Assembly: GCF_013114825.1 (NCBI RefSeq)
Contig: NZ_JAAVLX010000011.1
Span: 124,001-188,000, forward strand
Length of the DNA stretch: 64,000 nt
Direction: 5' to 3'
Origin: Bradyrhizobium australiense
Lineage (GTDB): Bacteria; Pseudomonadota; Alphaproteobacteria; Rhizobiales; Xanthobacteraceae
Shown: one piece after another, positions 24,620 to 33,870 of the stretch
How the letters are laid out: each line of letters opens with the position of its first letter
Position numbering within the stretch: position 1 is the first letter of the stretch
The notes under the pieces: model-generated
The model's database searches: none
Seen by the model: only the letters and a program-made list of their open reading frames with translations
What the model was told of the DNA's origin: nothing
Position numbers and translations under genes: made by a program

Positions 24620-24832
24620 CTAAATAACGGTCTTCCAGATTGTGTCAGCGAAATTTGCCACAGCCCGCAATAGTTCGACCATTCCCCAGCCCAAGAAGCC
24701 GAGCCAGCCAATCATTGCCGCAGCGATAAGCGCAATGAGCAAGCCAATAACAGCTCTTCTGGTCTTCCGGCTTGAACCCGATCGCGGCTTGATATTCGGA
24801 TCCGGCAGGTGAACGGGGCTAAGATTATTCAT
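24620..24832 (-). CDS. Small single-helix membrane protein
   Basis: 70 residues from ATG 24832: a polar, basic N-terminus (about 27 residues, ending SSRKTRR), one long hydrophobic helix (AVIGLLIALIAAAMIGWLGFLGWGM) and a short C-terminal amphipathic helix. It lies downstream of the sugar transferase gene on the same strand, 326 bp away. A role with the exopolysaccharide machinery is possible but unsupported. Confidence 0.5.
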   Translation of the reverse strand: MNNLSPVHLPDPNIKPRSGSSRKTRRAVIGLLIALIAAAMIGWLGFLGWGMVELLRAVANFADTIWKTVI

Positions 24833-24955
24833 TCGTGTCTTCACCATCTTGTCGTGTGATGAGTAAACGAAAACGAATGAAAGTATCAATCTCTAGGACT
24901 AATTAACGTAAAGGAGCACGGTATAGTTTGTATCCTAACAAGTTGTGTCACTATT

Positions 24956-24969
24956 ATTACAATTGTAAT
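24956..24969. promoter_or_regulatory. Perfect 14-bp palindrome ATTACAATTGTAAT
   Basis: A fully symmetric AT-rich site about 125 bp upstream of the small minus-strand membrane protein gene and 190 bp past the end of the ExoY-type gene. It could be an operator; nothing else supports it. Confidence 0.35.
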
Positions 24970-25157
24970 GGAGAAAAGGGGGTGCGCCTCGAGTAGTTAG
25001 ATCATCGAGGATACACATGGATGTGGGATGAGGATAGCCCGCGCTGATTGCCACGAAACAATCGCAAGTACTTGGGTTGCACAAAGACGGCGGAAGTTTC
25101 GCCCCCGAAGCAATATAGAAATCACCCGGGAAGCGCATTGATGGTTCTCAAATCATT

Positions 25158-25838
25158 TTAGACGGCGCAGTCCGAAAGCATGAGCGAAGGCAGAGTGAAA
25201 ACGATGATTTTGATATCGAGAGCCATTGACCAGTTGTGCGCATAAAAAGCATCGTAAGAGACCCGTTGCTCATACGTCGTGCTACTGCGGCGGCTTACTT
25301 GCCAAAGGCCGGTAATCCCCGGCCTGCACGCGAGGTAGCCATCTATCGAACTTCCGTAGCGCTCGAGTTCTTCGTCAGTGACCGGACGAGGACCTACAAT
25401 ACTCATATCTCCCCGCAGCACATTGAATAGCTGCGGAAGTTCGTCAAGGCTGGATTTCCGCAGGATATCACCAATCATGGTGACCCTCGGATCGTGGCGC
25501 AACTTGCGGTACGTCGCCCATTCGGCAGCTGCGACAGGGTCTGACTCAAGAAGGCGACGCAAGCGCTCTGGCGCGTCGACAACCATGGTGCGGAACTTCA
25601 GGCAGTCGAACTGCTTTCCGTTAAATCCGACCCTGCGGTGGCGAAATACTGCAGGCCCGGGGGAGCTGGCGACAGTCAGGACCAAACAAATGATCAGCAA
25701 CGGCGCCAACAATATAATTCCGGAAAGCGCCAATACGATATCGACCATCCTCTTTGGAGTTGTTCCGATAGCAACTGCGAATGCCTCCGAGGCAGGTCGC
25801 AGAACTCTAGGGGAATCTGCCTCTGCCAAACTATTCAT
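25158..25838 (-). CDS. Initiating sugar-1-phosphate transferase (ExoY type)
   Basis: 226 residues: one N-terminal membrane hairpin (VDIVLALSGIILLAPLLIICLVL), then the bacterial sugar transferase domain with FDCLKFRTMVVDAPERL, RKSSLDELPQLFNVLRGDMSIVGPRPV and CRPGITGLWQVSRRS. It transfers a sugar phosphate (often Gal-1-P or Glc-1-P) to undecaprenyl phosphate, the first membrane step of exopolysaccharide repeat synthesis. The short form without the extra N-terminal helices matches ExoY. ATG 25838 has GGAG eight bases upstream. It is the only such enzyme in the window, so it likely primes the whole locus. Confidence 0.92.
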   Translation of the reverse strand: MNSLAEADSPRVLRPASEAFAVAIGTTPKRMVDIVLALSGIILLAPLLIICLVLTVASSPGPAVFRHRRVGFNGKQFDCLKFRTMVVDAPERLRRLLESDPVAAAEWATYRKLRHDPRVTMIGDILRKSSLDELPQLFNVLRGDMSIVGPRPVTDEELERYGSSIDGYLACRPGITGLWQVSRRSSTTYEQRVSYDAFYAHNWSMALDIKIIVFTLPSLMLSDCAV

Positions 25839-26145
25839 TTGGGTACTCCACAAAAAACTGCTCGAAAAACGGGTCTTCAATATTTTAATTTATGGCTTTT
25901 CGTTTACGGATTTTTAGCAAATTAATGGGCATGGCACAATTTGAGAAGTTCAATTTCTATGCAAAATTTTTGCTAAGGTGAACTGGTTAAATCGTTAGAT
26001 TAATGAGCGATTTGGAAATGTTGTCGCGAAAATTGAGCGCGCCGAGGGTTAAAAAATAGCTGCCCAGCTGGCCATTGGTCGCCCCCGCCGGTCTCGCGCT
26101 ACCGCAAAAAGCTGCAATTGCGGGCGAGCCGCTGGCTGAACAGCA

Positions 26146-26511
26146 CTAGCGTCGGAGGGCCGGGTTAGGTGCCAACCTGAAGTCGTGGGGCTGACGTTCC
26201 TCATCTTTGCCGGTAAAGATAAAGAAGCCCTTGTCAGTGGCGATGATGTCGCCGCGCTGGAGAGTGGGGTCGTTCATTGCGCGTTCCGAGGCTTCGGCGT
26301 CCTTCTGATCAGATTGCAGGGGCGCAGCCCTCTGTGCGCGTGCGCTGGCGACAAACTCCTCGGAGCGTTGACGTGCTTCTTCTAGGCGCTGTCGCCACTG
26401 TTCGCGTGTCAGGGCGGAATCTGAGAACTCGTCGGGTTCTTGACCAAAACAGTGCGTCGGTATGGCTGCGAGCGAGGTCGCCACCAGAAGTGCTGCGATC
26501 CGAGATACCAT
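26146..26511 (-). CDS. Secreted hypothetical protein
   Basis: 121 residues: a Sec signal (MVSRIAALLVATSLAAIPTHCFG), a charged helix (LTREQWRQRLEEARQRSEEFVASARAQ), then a small beta motif GDIIATDKGFFIFTGKDE. ATG 26511 has AAGGGA six bases upstream. It lies 76 bp downstream of the membrane-anchored protein at 26588 and may belong to the same transcript as the Wzc-type kinase. No family is recognised. Confidence 0.65.
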   Translation of the reverse strand: MVSRIAALLVATSLAAIPTHCFGQEPDEFSDSALTREQWRQRLEEARQRSEEFVASARAQRAAPLQSDQKDAEASERAMNDPTLQRGDIIATDKGFFIFTGKDEERQPHDFRLAPNPALRR

Positions 26512-26587
26512 GGCCGTCCCTTCGGCAGGATAGGCCAGCCTACAGCACTTACTTGATCGTGAGAAGAAATGAGCCCGCAGCCCGCTC

Positions 26588-27304
26588 TTATGAGCGAAGT
26601 TTCTCTAGCTCTTCGGAGAAGAGCTTCTTACTGGACGGGTTGAGCTGTTCGATCCGCGACTCGAGCAGGGCGCGGATTTCCGCAGGGGCATTGAAGTACA
26701 CACGGGCTGGGATCTCGACAAACCGGTGTCGCACCAGATTCTGGAACTCATCCAGGATCATTCGCTGAATGTGCTCGGGTGCTGCAAGCGCCAGAGGTAT
26801 CGCAACAATAATCCGACGAAGCCCTACCCATGCTTCATTTGGCGAGGTCTCGTATGATGCTGCAAGCAAATCGAACGAGCGTGCGCTCACCTCGTGTGCA
26901 ACTTGCAGTCCAAATGCCACGAGCCAGGCAAATGAATCGCGCGGCGTACAGCTTAGAATTCGCCGGGTGCGCGTTTCAAGAGACTGGACGTGCCGGTCGA
27001 ATTCAGAGGCGGCCCCGGATCGAAGATCGGCGTCTGCGAGGGGCAATTCCATGAGCAAGAGCGCCCTCTGCGAGTGAGTGTCGCATGGACTCAAGGACTG
27101 CGTCGCAGCGCTCTCCAAAGTTCTGACAGAAGCAGCGTGGCTGAAACTCTCGAATCGCAGGAGCTGGGCCTCCACGTCCCAAAAGTCGGCGGCAACAGTG
27201 CTCTGTCCGAGGTTCGAAATTCCCCAGGCAACTCCGAGGCAACCGAAGACGAACGTCAAGGCTCGCAAGGAAAATGGTCGAAGAGATCGTCCTTGCTTTT
27301 CCAC
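26588..27304 (-). CDS. Membrane-anchored protein linked to the autokinase
   Basis: 238 residues with one N-terminal helix (FSLRALTFVFGCLGVAWGISNLG); the rest is an extracytoplasmic helical domain (tetratricopeptide-like spacing, ending IEQLNPSSKKLFSEELEKL). Conserved-looking cysteines occur in SPCDTHSQRA and ILSCTPRDSF. It starts at GTG 27304, 12 bp after the stop of the Wzc/ExoP-type gene, so the two are almost certainly co-transcribed. A structural or regulatory role in polymer export is inferred from that linkage. Confidence 0.7.
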   Translation of the reverse strand: MEKQGRSLRPFSLRALTFVFGCLGVAWGISNLGQSTVAADFWDVEAQLLRFESFSHAASVRTLESAATQSLSPCDTHSQRALLLMELPLADADLRSGAASEFDRHVQSLETRTRRILSCTPRDSFAWLVAFGLQVAHEVSARSFDLLAASYETSPNEAWVGLRRIIVAIPLALAAPEHIQRMILDEFQNLVRHRFVEIPARVYFNAPAEIRALLESRIEQLNPSSKKLFSEELEKLRS

Positions 27305-27316
27305 GAGAGGCGAAGC

Positions 27317-29587
27317 CTATACAAGCTCTGCGGGAGTTTTCTTGTCCGGATAGTAATTGCCATAATAACTGTGGAGCCGATCCGAATACCCTTCGAAGCG
27401 ACGCATAACGGCCGCGTCTGCCTTATTGAGAACTGTGCCAAGCAGTCGTTCTGACAGAACAGGGGAGGTCGCGACCGCTTTGCGAATCTCGTCGGTCGAT
27501 GTGCTGCCCCATTCGACAACCAGAACGAAGGCGTCGAACAACAGAGCCGCTGCTTTAACATCTACCAACGGTAGGATAGGAGGCAGGTCGACGAGGATGT
27601 AATCATAGCTGCTCCGGGCCGCCTTCAACATTTGCTTTACAGCCGGAGAGGTCAAGATATCCGAGCTGTTGGAAGGCCGGATACGTGTCGAGGATGGCAG
27701 GAAATCGAACTTGTGTTTCGTGTCGGTAACGACAAGCTCGTCAAATGTCGCCTTGTTTGCGACCATGTCGAGCAGCCCCGGCGTATCCGCGTAGCCAAGA
27801 TTGTTTGTCATTGTCGGGTTGCGCAAATCGGCATCAATCAGCAGAGTGCGACCGCCGCTCCTTGCCACAAAGGCGGCAAAACCGGCCGCAACGGTGGTTT
27901 TCCCCTCGCCGGGCAGCGCAGAAACAATTCCGATGACCTTGCCCCCGGCTGGATGCAGATCGATCGCCACCTTGATGTATCGTAGGGCTTCTGCGGTTTC
28001 GGAGAACGGTTCAATTTCACTGATCTGTTGAAATGCTGCCACGTCTTTCCTCTTCCAACCCTTCCCCACGGTGGACGCTTTTGCAGCAAGGGTCGGTAGA
28101 ACAGCCAGACAGCTGCTTCCTACAAGCTGCTCCAGCTGCGCACGTGTATGAATCTGGCGGTTCATTTGTTCACGGGCGAAAGCCAGCACAACACCAAGAC
28201 CCAATCCGCAGACTGCAGCCAGCGCCAGAGTGAGACCGATTTTCGGTGAGCTTGGCAAAGAAGGCGGAGACGCGGCGGTTACGACGCGGGCCTCCGTCGA
28301 AGGAAACGATTGTTGCTGTACCGATTGAGTGAACCTGGAGAGGAAGGTTTCATAGATGCCACGATAGGTGTTCGCAGCAGTTTCGAGTTCGCGCAAACGG
28401 ACCTGCGATTGTCGAGTGGCACCGGATTGCTGAAAAACCTCTAGCATACGTCTATCGATGGACTCTTCCTGGGTTTTAGCGATCTGGAGTTCGCTTTTGT
28501 AGCTCTCCGCAATACGAGAGATCTCGTCCCAGATCGCTCGTCTGGAGGCGGCCATCTGCGCCCGCAAATTTCTCGCGGCCTGATGGTCGGGCCCATAGCG
28601 GCTGCTCCACTCCGATTCTTTGTTTTGATCGTCAAGAAATTGTTGCCGCAGTTTGGTGATTACCGGATTGCTAAGCGCATCCGTCACGACCGGATCCGGG
28701 ATTGCTGAGTCCTCTTTGTACGGTCGTTGTTCAATCACGCGTGTTATGCGGTCAAGTTTGGCGCGGGCTTGGCTGGTGTCTGCGCGAGCCTTTGCGAGGG
28801 CTACGCCAAGCTGATCAAGCTCGACCTCGCTCGCCAACTTGCCTTCGACTCCGATGATGATGCTGTTCTTCGACTTGAAGTCTTGAACTTCCTTGTACGC
28901 GTCGCTCGCTTGTTGGCGCAATTCTCCTATTCGCTGCTCCAACCAAATGCTGGCGCGACGGGTAGCCTCGAACTTCGCTTGCAATTGATCTTCGATATAG
29001 GCGTCGGCAAATGCATTTGCTATTTGCGCAGCCTTCTCGCGGCTAAGCGAGGTGTATGCGATCTGCTCGATGTAGCTGCGCCCCACTCGAGTGACACGCA
29101 GATTGGCCTTTAGCGTTGCGAGGACCCCACGCATTATCTCTTCATCTGAGCGCTCGACCGTCGGCCCTGAACTCAGTTTCAAAACCGCAAAAATTCGCTG
29201 CTTCAGGCCCTGGCCGGCTCCAACAAATTCCGCATCTTCATTCAAACGCAATCGACGGATAACGTTCAGGGCTACCTTTTCGGATTTGGTGGTCTCAATC
29301 TCACTTTCCACCGCGGGGTCTTCAACCGAGCGATTCTCGGTGGCCAGCTCGGACTGCGACCAGGTCACCCTCTTGGTGTCGATGATCATGTCGGCTTGGG
29401 CGGTATATCTGGATGGTGTGACGGCAAGGTACGCCAAGCCGATGATCAGCACCAAGCCCGTAACAAGGGCAATGAAACGCCATTGCCGAATTAGAAAGTC
29501 GCGTGCCTGCAGCAATGATAACGTTCCGGCGTGGACATCGCTTTCCGCCGCCGGCGCATATCGCGGAAATTGTCCGGCTACGTTCAT
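27317..29587 (-). CDS. Wzc/ExoP-type polysaccharide co-polymerase and tyrosine autokinase
   Basis: 756 residues. N-terminal helix near 40-58, periplasmic Wzz domain with long coiled coils (to about 420), second helix near 430-450, then the cytoplasmic BY-kinase. The kinase shows Walker A GIVSALPGEGKTT, Walker A' TLLIDADLRNP and Walker B DYILVDLPPI. The C-terminus has a tyrosine cluster (YSDRLHSYYGNYYP), the usual autophosphorylation site. It controls chain length and export together with the Wza-type channel. ATG 29587 has AGGAG seven bases upstream; the in-frame TTG before it is inside the spacer. First of a group with 26588 and 26146. Confidence 0.93.
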   Translation of the reverse strand: MNVAGQFPRYAPAAESDVHAGTLSLLQARDFLIRQWRFIALVTGLVLIIGLAYLAVTPSRYTAQADMIIDTKRVTWSQSELATENRSVEDPAVESEIETTKSEKVALNVIRRLRLNEDAEFVGAGQGLKQRIFAVLKLSSGPTVERSDEEIMRGVLATLKANLRVTRVGRSYIEQIAYTSLSREKAAQIANAFADAYIEDQLQAKFEATRRASIWLEQRIGELRQQASDAYKEVQDFKSKNSIIIGVEGKLASEVELDQLGVALAKARADTSQARAKLDRITRVIEQRPYKEDSAIPDPVVTDALSNPVITKLRQQFLDDQNKESEWSSRYGPDHQAARNLRAQMAASRRAIWDEISRIAESYKSELQIAKTQEESIDRRMLEVFQQSGATRQSQVRLRELETAANTYRGIYETFLSRFTQSVQQQSFPSTEARVVTAASPPSLPSSPKIGLTLALAAVCGLGLGVVLAFAREQMNRQIHTRAQLEQLVGSSCLAVLPTLAAKASTVGKGWKRKDVAAFQQISEIEPFSETAEALRYIKVAIDLHPAGGKVIGIVSALPGEGKTTVAAGFAAFVARSGGRTLLIDADLRNPTMTNNLGYADTPGLLDMVANKATFDELVVTDTKHKFDFLPSSTRIRPSNSSDILTSPAVKQMLKAARSSYDYILVDLPPILPLVDVKAAALLFDAFVLVVEWGSTSTDEIRKAVATSPVLSERLLGTVLNKADAAVMRRFEGYSDRLHSYYGNYYPDKKTPAELV

Positions 29588-29646
29588 CTGCAACTCCTGA
29601 AAGCGACGCCGGTATCATCGGATTTGATGCACATCGTCCCGGACAT

Positions 29647-30270
29647 TCAACGAGTTGCGCTTACTGGACTTGCTGCAGTCGACGAGCTTGTACCCGGCCT
29701 GCTCGCAACAGCTGTTCCCCCCGAATTAATCTGGAAAATCGCTGTTCTGCCTCCACCGCCAGGATTCTTGGCGGAACCTGGCGATCTATTCGGGTTGACG
29801 ATGACGACGCTGCCGGCAGAACCTGTTGCGGAAGACAGCGCCGCGCTAGTTGCAGCCGTTGACAGGTCTTCTGCAACGGAAGCGAAGGCACTCTGGAACG
29901 GGCCATCGTCGAAGCCGGCAACAGCTTGCTGGATGACCAGCGCCGCGTGCTGGTCGACTGTAGAACAGGCTTTGGCGGCCCGGGCGAGACCCGCGGCAAT
30001 TGCAATTCGAAATGCCGGCGACACTTCTGCCGCAAGGCGAACGAGATCGGGGGCGACAGACGCATCAGTTGATGCGAGGTCGGCTACAACACCTTCGATT
30101 GCACGCGCGTCGGAAGTCGGGGAAACGATGGATTTGGGGTCTGATTTAAACCGGCTGATAGCTTGATCAGTCAGCGGACTAGGGACGCAAGGATTGGCCA
30201 TCCCCTGACTGGCCGAAAATGCCAGTACTAACTGCGCGAGTAGTATCTTTACGATTAGGTCTGTACGCAT
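29647..30270 (-). CDS. Secreted Ala/Ser-rich hypothetical protein upstream of the autokinase
   Basis: 207 residues with a Sec signal (KILLAQLVLAFSASQGMA), a helical Ala-rich domain (residues 30-150, one cysteine pair CVPS and KACS) and a Gly/Ser/Thr-rich, disordered tail (NPGGGGRTAIFQINSGG). ATG 30270 has GGAG five bases upstream. It lies 59 bp before the Wzc-type gene on the same strand, so it heads that transcript. No family is recognised; a periplasmic partner of the export complex is possible. Confidence 0.68.
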   Translation of the reverse strand: MRTDLIVKILLAQLVLAFSASQGMANPCVPSPLTDQAISRFKSDPKSIVSPTSDARAIEGVVADLASTDASVAPDLVRLAAEVSPAFRIAIAAGLARAAKACSTVDQHAALVIQQAVAGFDDGPFQSAFASVAEDLSTAATSAALSSATGSAGSVVIVNPNRSPGSAKNPGGGGRTAIFQINSGGTAVASRPGTSSSTAASPVSATR

Positions 30271-30487
30271 ACCCGCTCCAACTATTTGATTTGGATTAAA
30301 AAATGCTGCTCTAACTCTACAACGACCAGCGGGGCTGTATCAACGGTGCTTCTTTGGCTATGGTTGATTGGCCGCCTCAAACCGACCTTCTCAGGCTTAG
30401 TACCTGAATATACATGGTTTTTCTGGATGTGGCCTATCTCAATGGCGCTTCGATATTGGATCGGCGGAAGGTTGCAGGATACAGTCA

Positions 30488-31369
30488 ATGCCACTGGCGC
30501 GCTGGATTGAAGGCGGATCGAGGAATATTAATGATTGTTTTTGCCAGCTCGGCGAAAATCAAGTGTTCTATTTACCCCAAGTCGGCGAAGTCCTTGGCGA
30601 GGGTGAGTTGACGGCACTCGCGCTTCCAGGCGTTGACCGGCTATGGGTGTTGGGGCGGCGACCTTCGCTGCCGGCTGGCTTAAGGATCTACGCCATAGGC
30701 GATATTCACGGGCGTCTTGATCTCCTGGATGAACTGCTTGCCAGGATTGAAACAGATATCGGCGTGCGCCCCGCGATGCGGTCGCTTTACGTTTTCTTGG
30801 GTGATTATATCGATCGGGGCCCTTCGTCGCGCGAGACAATCGACCGATTGATCGAACTTGGTGAAAAGAGCGAATGCGTATTCCTCAAGGGCAACCACGA
30901 ATTGATTGCCATCAAATGCCTCAGCGATCGCAGCCGGTTCGATCAGTGGATGCGATTAGGCGGAGTGGAAACCCTCAACTCCTACAAGATCGCGGCCCAA
31001 GGCGTGAGGAATGGAAAACGAATTGTCGAATTGCAAACTGCCTTTCACCAGGCATTACCTCAAGCGCATTTTCGGTTTCTTCGAGATTTACAAACCTCAT
31101 TCATGCTGGGCGACTTTTTCTTCGCGCACGCAGGCGTGAATCCGAATGTCGACCTTACCAGCCAAAAGGAGAGCGATCTGCTTTGGATTAGAGAAGAGTT
31201 CCTTTCCTCAAAGATCGATTTCGGCAAGATTGTTGTTCATGGACACACTCCTGTTTACGAAGTCGATGTCAGCTCGAACAGGGTCAATATTGATACTGGT
31301 GCCTTTGCAACAGGGCGCCTTACATGCCTTGTAATCGAAGAAGAATCGCTAGCGGTGATCAGCACATAG
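30488..31369 (+). CDS. Calcineurin-like metallophosphoesterase
   Basis: 293 residues. All metal-binding motifs of the PPP-type phosphoesterase family are present: GDIHGR, GDYIDRG, GNHE, FFAHAG and VVHGHTP. This subgroup (bacterial serine/threonine phosphatase-like) acts on phosphoproteins or diadenosine polyphosphates. The first 65 residues precede the domain and are unusual; the start at ATG 30488 has AGGA eight bases upstream. It is divergent from the autokinase group and could reverse phosphorylation in this pathway, which is speculation. Confidence 0.85.
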   Translation: MPLARWIEGGSRNINDCFCQLGENQVFYLPQVGEVLGEGELTALALPGVDRLWVLGRRPSLPAGLRIYAIGDIHGRLDLLDELLARIETDIGVRPAMRSLYVFLGDYIDRGPSSRETIDRLIELGEKSECVFLKGNHELIAIKCLSDRSRFDQWMRLGGVETLNSYKIAAQGVRNGKRIVELQTAFHQALPQAHFRFLRDLQTSFMLGDFFFAHAGVNPNVDLTSQKESDLLWIREEFLSSKIDFGKIVVHGHTPVYEVDVSSNRVNIDTGAFATGRLTCLVIEEESLAVIST

Positions 31370-31406
31370 CAGAGCGGCGCCAAATGACTGCGAAGCGCCT
31401 TCCGTA

Positions 31407-32510
31407 TCAATGCGCTGCAAGCCGCTTATCCAATAGAGTGTCGATATGGGCGCGCATTTTATTGAAGAACTGCTCGCGGCCGAACTGCCGCGCGTGTGTC
31501 GCGATCTTGTAGGGATCACATTCCAGATCTGCCAGGCTGATAACCGCTTTGCAGATCGCCTCGACCGTCTGTTCGCCGAAGAACACGCCTGATAAACCTT
31601 TCGCCACTGTTTCAGTGGCGCCACCGCGGGCGAATGCGACGACCGGACGTCCGCTCGCCATCGCCTCGACCGGTACCATCCCAAAATCCTCTTCCCCGGG
31701 AAAAATCAATGCGCGGCACCGCGAATAATGCTTTTTGAGGACGTCGAATGGCTGGGATCCCATCACCGAGATGGTCGGCCCGGCGATACGGCGGATTTCA
31801 TCGAGCATCTCACCATTGCCGATCACAACAAGCTTCAATCCCATCTCATTGAATGCACGAACTGCCAGATCCGGTCGCTTGTAGGAAACTAGCTCGCCGG
31901 CCATCAAGTAGTAGTCGCCTAGCTCCGAGGGCGCCGCGATCGAAAAAGCTTCGGTGTCGACGGGAGGATGAATCACTATGGAATCACGGCCGTAATATCG
32001 TTGGATGCGTTTTGCCACGGTAGCCGAGTTTGCGACGAAGCTGTCAACACGCGAAGCGGACGATATGTCCCACATGCGTAGGTAATGCGATAATGGCGGC
32101 ATCAGCATTTTCGTGATCTTGCCAGCGCTATCGCGATAGTCATGATACATGTTCCAGATGTAGCGCATCGGGGTGTGGCAGTAGCAAATGTGGAGCGCCT
32201 CCGGAGGTGGAATGACCCCCTTGGATGGTCCGGACTCACTGCTGATGACAAGATCATATCCGCGCAGATCGAGCTGCTCGAGCGCTAGCGGCATTAATGG
32301 AAGGTAGCTCTTATACATCCGCGCGGCCCGCGGAAGCGAATTAATATAGCTTGGGATGATCCGATGCCGACGAATTCTGTCTGACACCATCTCGGGAACA
32401 TAAACATGCGTGAAAATATCGGCCTGCGGGTACATCTCGCAGAGGGCCTCGATCACCTTCTCTCCGCCTCGCATACCAACGAGCCAGTAGTGAATAATTG
32501 CTACTTTCAT
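31407..32510 (-). CDS. Glycosyltransferase family 4 (GT-B)
   Basis: 367 residues. N-terminal MKVAIIHYWLVGMRGGEKV with the GT4 glycine-rich loop; HICYCHTPMRYIW; ANSATVAKRI; then PVD and the C-terminal nucleotide-sugar domain with AGELVSYKRPDLAVRAFN and EEDFGMVPVEAMASGRPVVA, which holds the EX7E motif. Similar enzymes are often called mannosyltransferases. It likely adds one sugar of the exopolysaccharide repeat at the cytoplasmic face of the inner membrane. ATG 32510 has AAGG eight bases upstream. Convergent with the phosphoesterase gene. Confidence 0.9.
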   Translation of the reverse strand: MKVAIIHYWLVGMRGGEKVIEALCEMYPQADIFTHVYVPEMVSDRIRRHRIIPSYINSLPRAARMYKSYLPLMPLALEQLDLRGYDLVISSESGPSKGVIPPPEALHICYCHTPMRYIWNMYHDYRDSAGKITKMLMPPLSHYLRMWDISSASRVDSFVANSATVAKRIQRYYGRDSIVIHPPVDTEAFSIAAPSELGDYYLMAGELVSYKRPDLAVRAFNEMGLKLVVIGNGEMLDEIRRIAGPTISVMGSQPFDVLKKHYSRCRALIFPGEEDFGMVPVEAMASGRPVVAFARGGATETVAKGLSGVFFGEQTVEAICKAVISLADLECDPYKIATHARQFGREQFFNKMRAHIDTLLDKRLAAH

Positions 32511-32865
32511 TGGAAATGCCTTAGATCGGGTTACGTATCTCGTGTCGGCTGACCTGCGCTTTCTTAGCTCGGCACTTTAACTGGGCCAATATCGCCTCCA
32601 AGCTTCAATCAGGTAATGTTAATTCGCGGGAACCCAGTTCCCCAAAGAATACTGTGGCTGCATGAAATCGGAGAAGGCCTTTGCAGGACATTAACCGCGC
32701 TGCATATCGGCTCGAGGGCGTCCTGCGCCGTGCTTAACTAAGTCTACAGAATTACGCTGGCGGTGTCCTCCATCTTGTGACGACGGTGCCGTCTTGAGAT
32801 TAGAACATTTGATCGAACTCCAAAAAGACCTTGCAACGGCGATTCTTTTGAACAGAACATTAGCA

Positions 32866-33801
32866 ATGAGCAACAATTGTCCTGATCATACCTCTGAAAA
32901 TATTATGGAAGGGGGAAAGCTCAGGATCGCGGTCGGCATTGCAACGGCCGGTCGAAGAGCAATTCTCAATTACACGTTGGACCTGATCGCCCGGCAGACT
33001 CGTCCACCGGACGCGCTAATTGTTTGTCCAGCAACTCCCGAAGATTTGCACGCGGAGCTGCTCCTGCGCTTTCCGTACACCACATCAGTTCGGCTAGGCA
33101 AGCGCGGGCTCACCGCTCAACGTAATCAGATATTAGCGGCCGCTAACGCCTCTGACGTGATCGTGTTTTTCGACGACGATTTCTTTCCCCAGCTAAACTA
33201 TCTCGAGGAAATCGAGAGACTGTTTCTAGAATGCGTAGATGTGGTCGCGATAACTGGCCGACCGATCGTTGACGGTGCCAATGGTCCGGGTCTGGAAGCA
33301 GAGGCAGCGCTAAGTTTGATCTCGGATGACAGGTCGGCTCCCGGCGATCGTACCGTCGTGCCTACGTACGGCACGTATGGCTGCAACATGGCTTTTCGAA
33401 TGGCGCCAATCCGCGAGAAAGGGCTGTTGTTCGACGAAAATCTGCCACTTTACGGATGGCAGGAGGATATCGACTTTTCCCGGCAGCTGTCGGGGGCCGG
33501 CCGAATAGTCGATGCGAAAGCGCTGCGCGGCGTGCATTTGGGTGCGAAAGGCGGTCGTACTTCAGGCGTGCGATTCGGCTATTCGCAAATCGCAAACCCC
33601 GTCTATCTCGTTCGAAAGGGCACCGTGTCTCTTTCGTTCGCGGGGCCGCTCCTTTTTCGGAATGTGTTGGCAAATTTGGCCAGGAGTGTCAGACCGGAGC
33701 CCTGGATCGACCGTAGAGGGCGACTGAAGGGAAATTATCTGGCCTTGCGTGATCTGCTCACTGGGCGCATCGCGCCGCAACGCATACTCGAATTAGGCTG
33801 A
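32866..33801 (+). CDS. Glycosyltransferase family 2 (GT-A)
   Basis: About 311 residues. IAVGIATAGRRAILNYTLDLIARQTRPPD begins the GT-A fold, VIVFFDDDFFPQLNY holds the DxD metal site, and YGWQEDIDFSRQLSGAG provides the ED motif near the catalytic base. No membrane helix is seen. The start is unclear: ATG 32866 and ATG 32905 both lack a good ribosome-binding site and the TTG at 32794 gives a longer version. It is followed 69 bp later by a polymerase-like gene on the same strand. Confidence 0.87.
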   Translation: MSNNCPDHTSENIMEGGKLRIAVGIATAGRRAILNYTLDLIARQTRPPDALIVCPATPEDLHAELLLRFPYTTSVRLGKRGLTAQRNQILAAANASDVIVFFDDDFFPQLNYLEEIERLFLECVDVVAITGRPIVDGANGPGLEAEAALSLISDDRSAPGDRTVVPTYGTYGCNMAFRMAPIREKGLLFDENLPLYGWQEDIDFSRQLSGAGRIVDAKALRGVHLGAKGGRTSGVRFGYSQIANPVYLVRKGTVSLSFAGPLLFRNVLANLARSVRPEPWIDRRGRLKGNYLALRDLLTGRIAPQRILELG

Positions 33802-33870
33802 TGGATGCCGAATTGCGGCGCTGGATTCGCGTGAGCGGAATAGGTCCGCGCTTGAAAAGCGAATGTTCGA

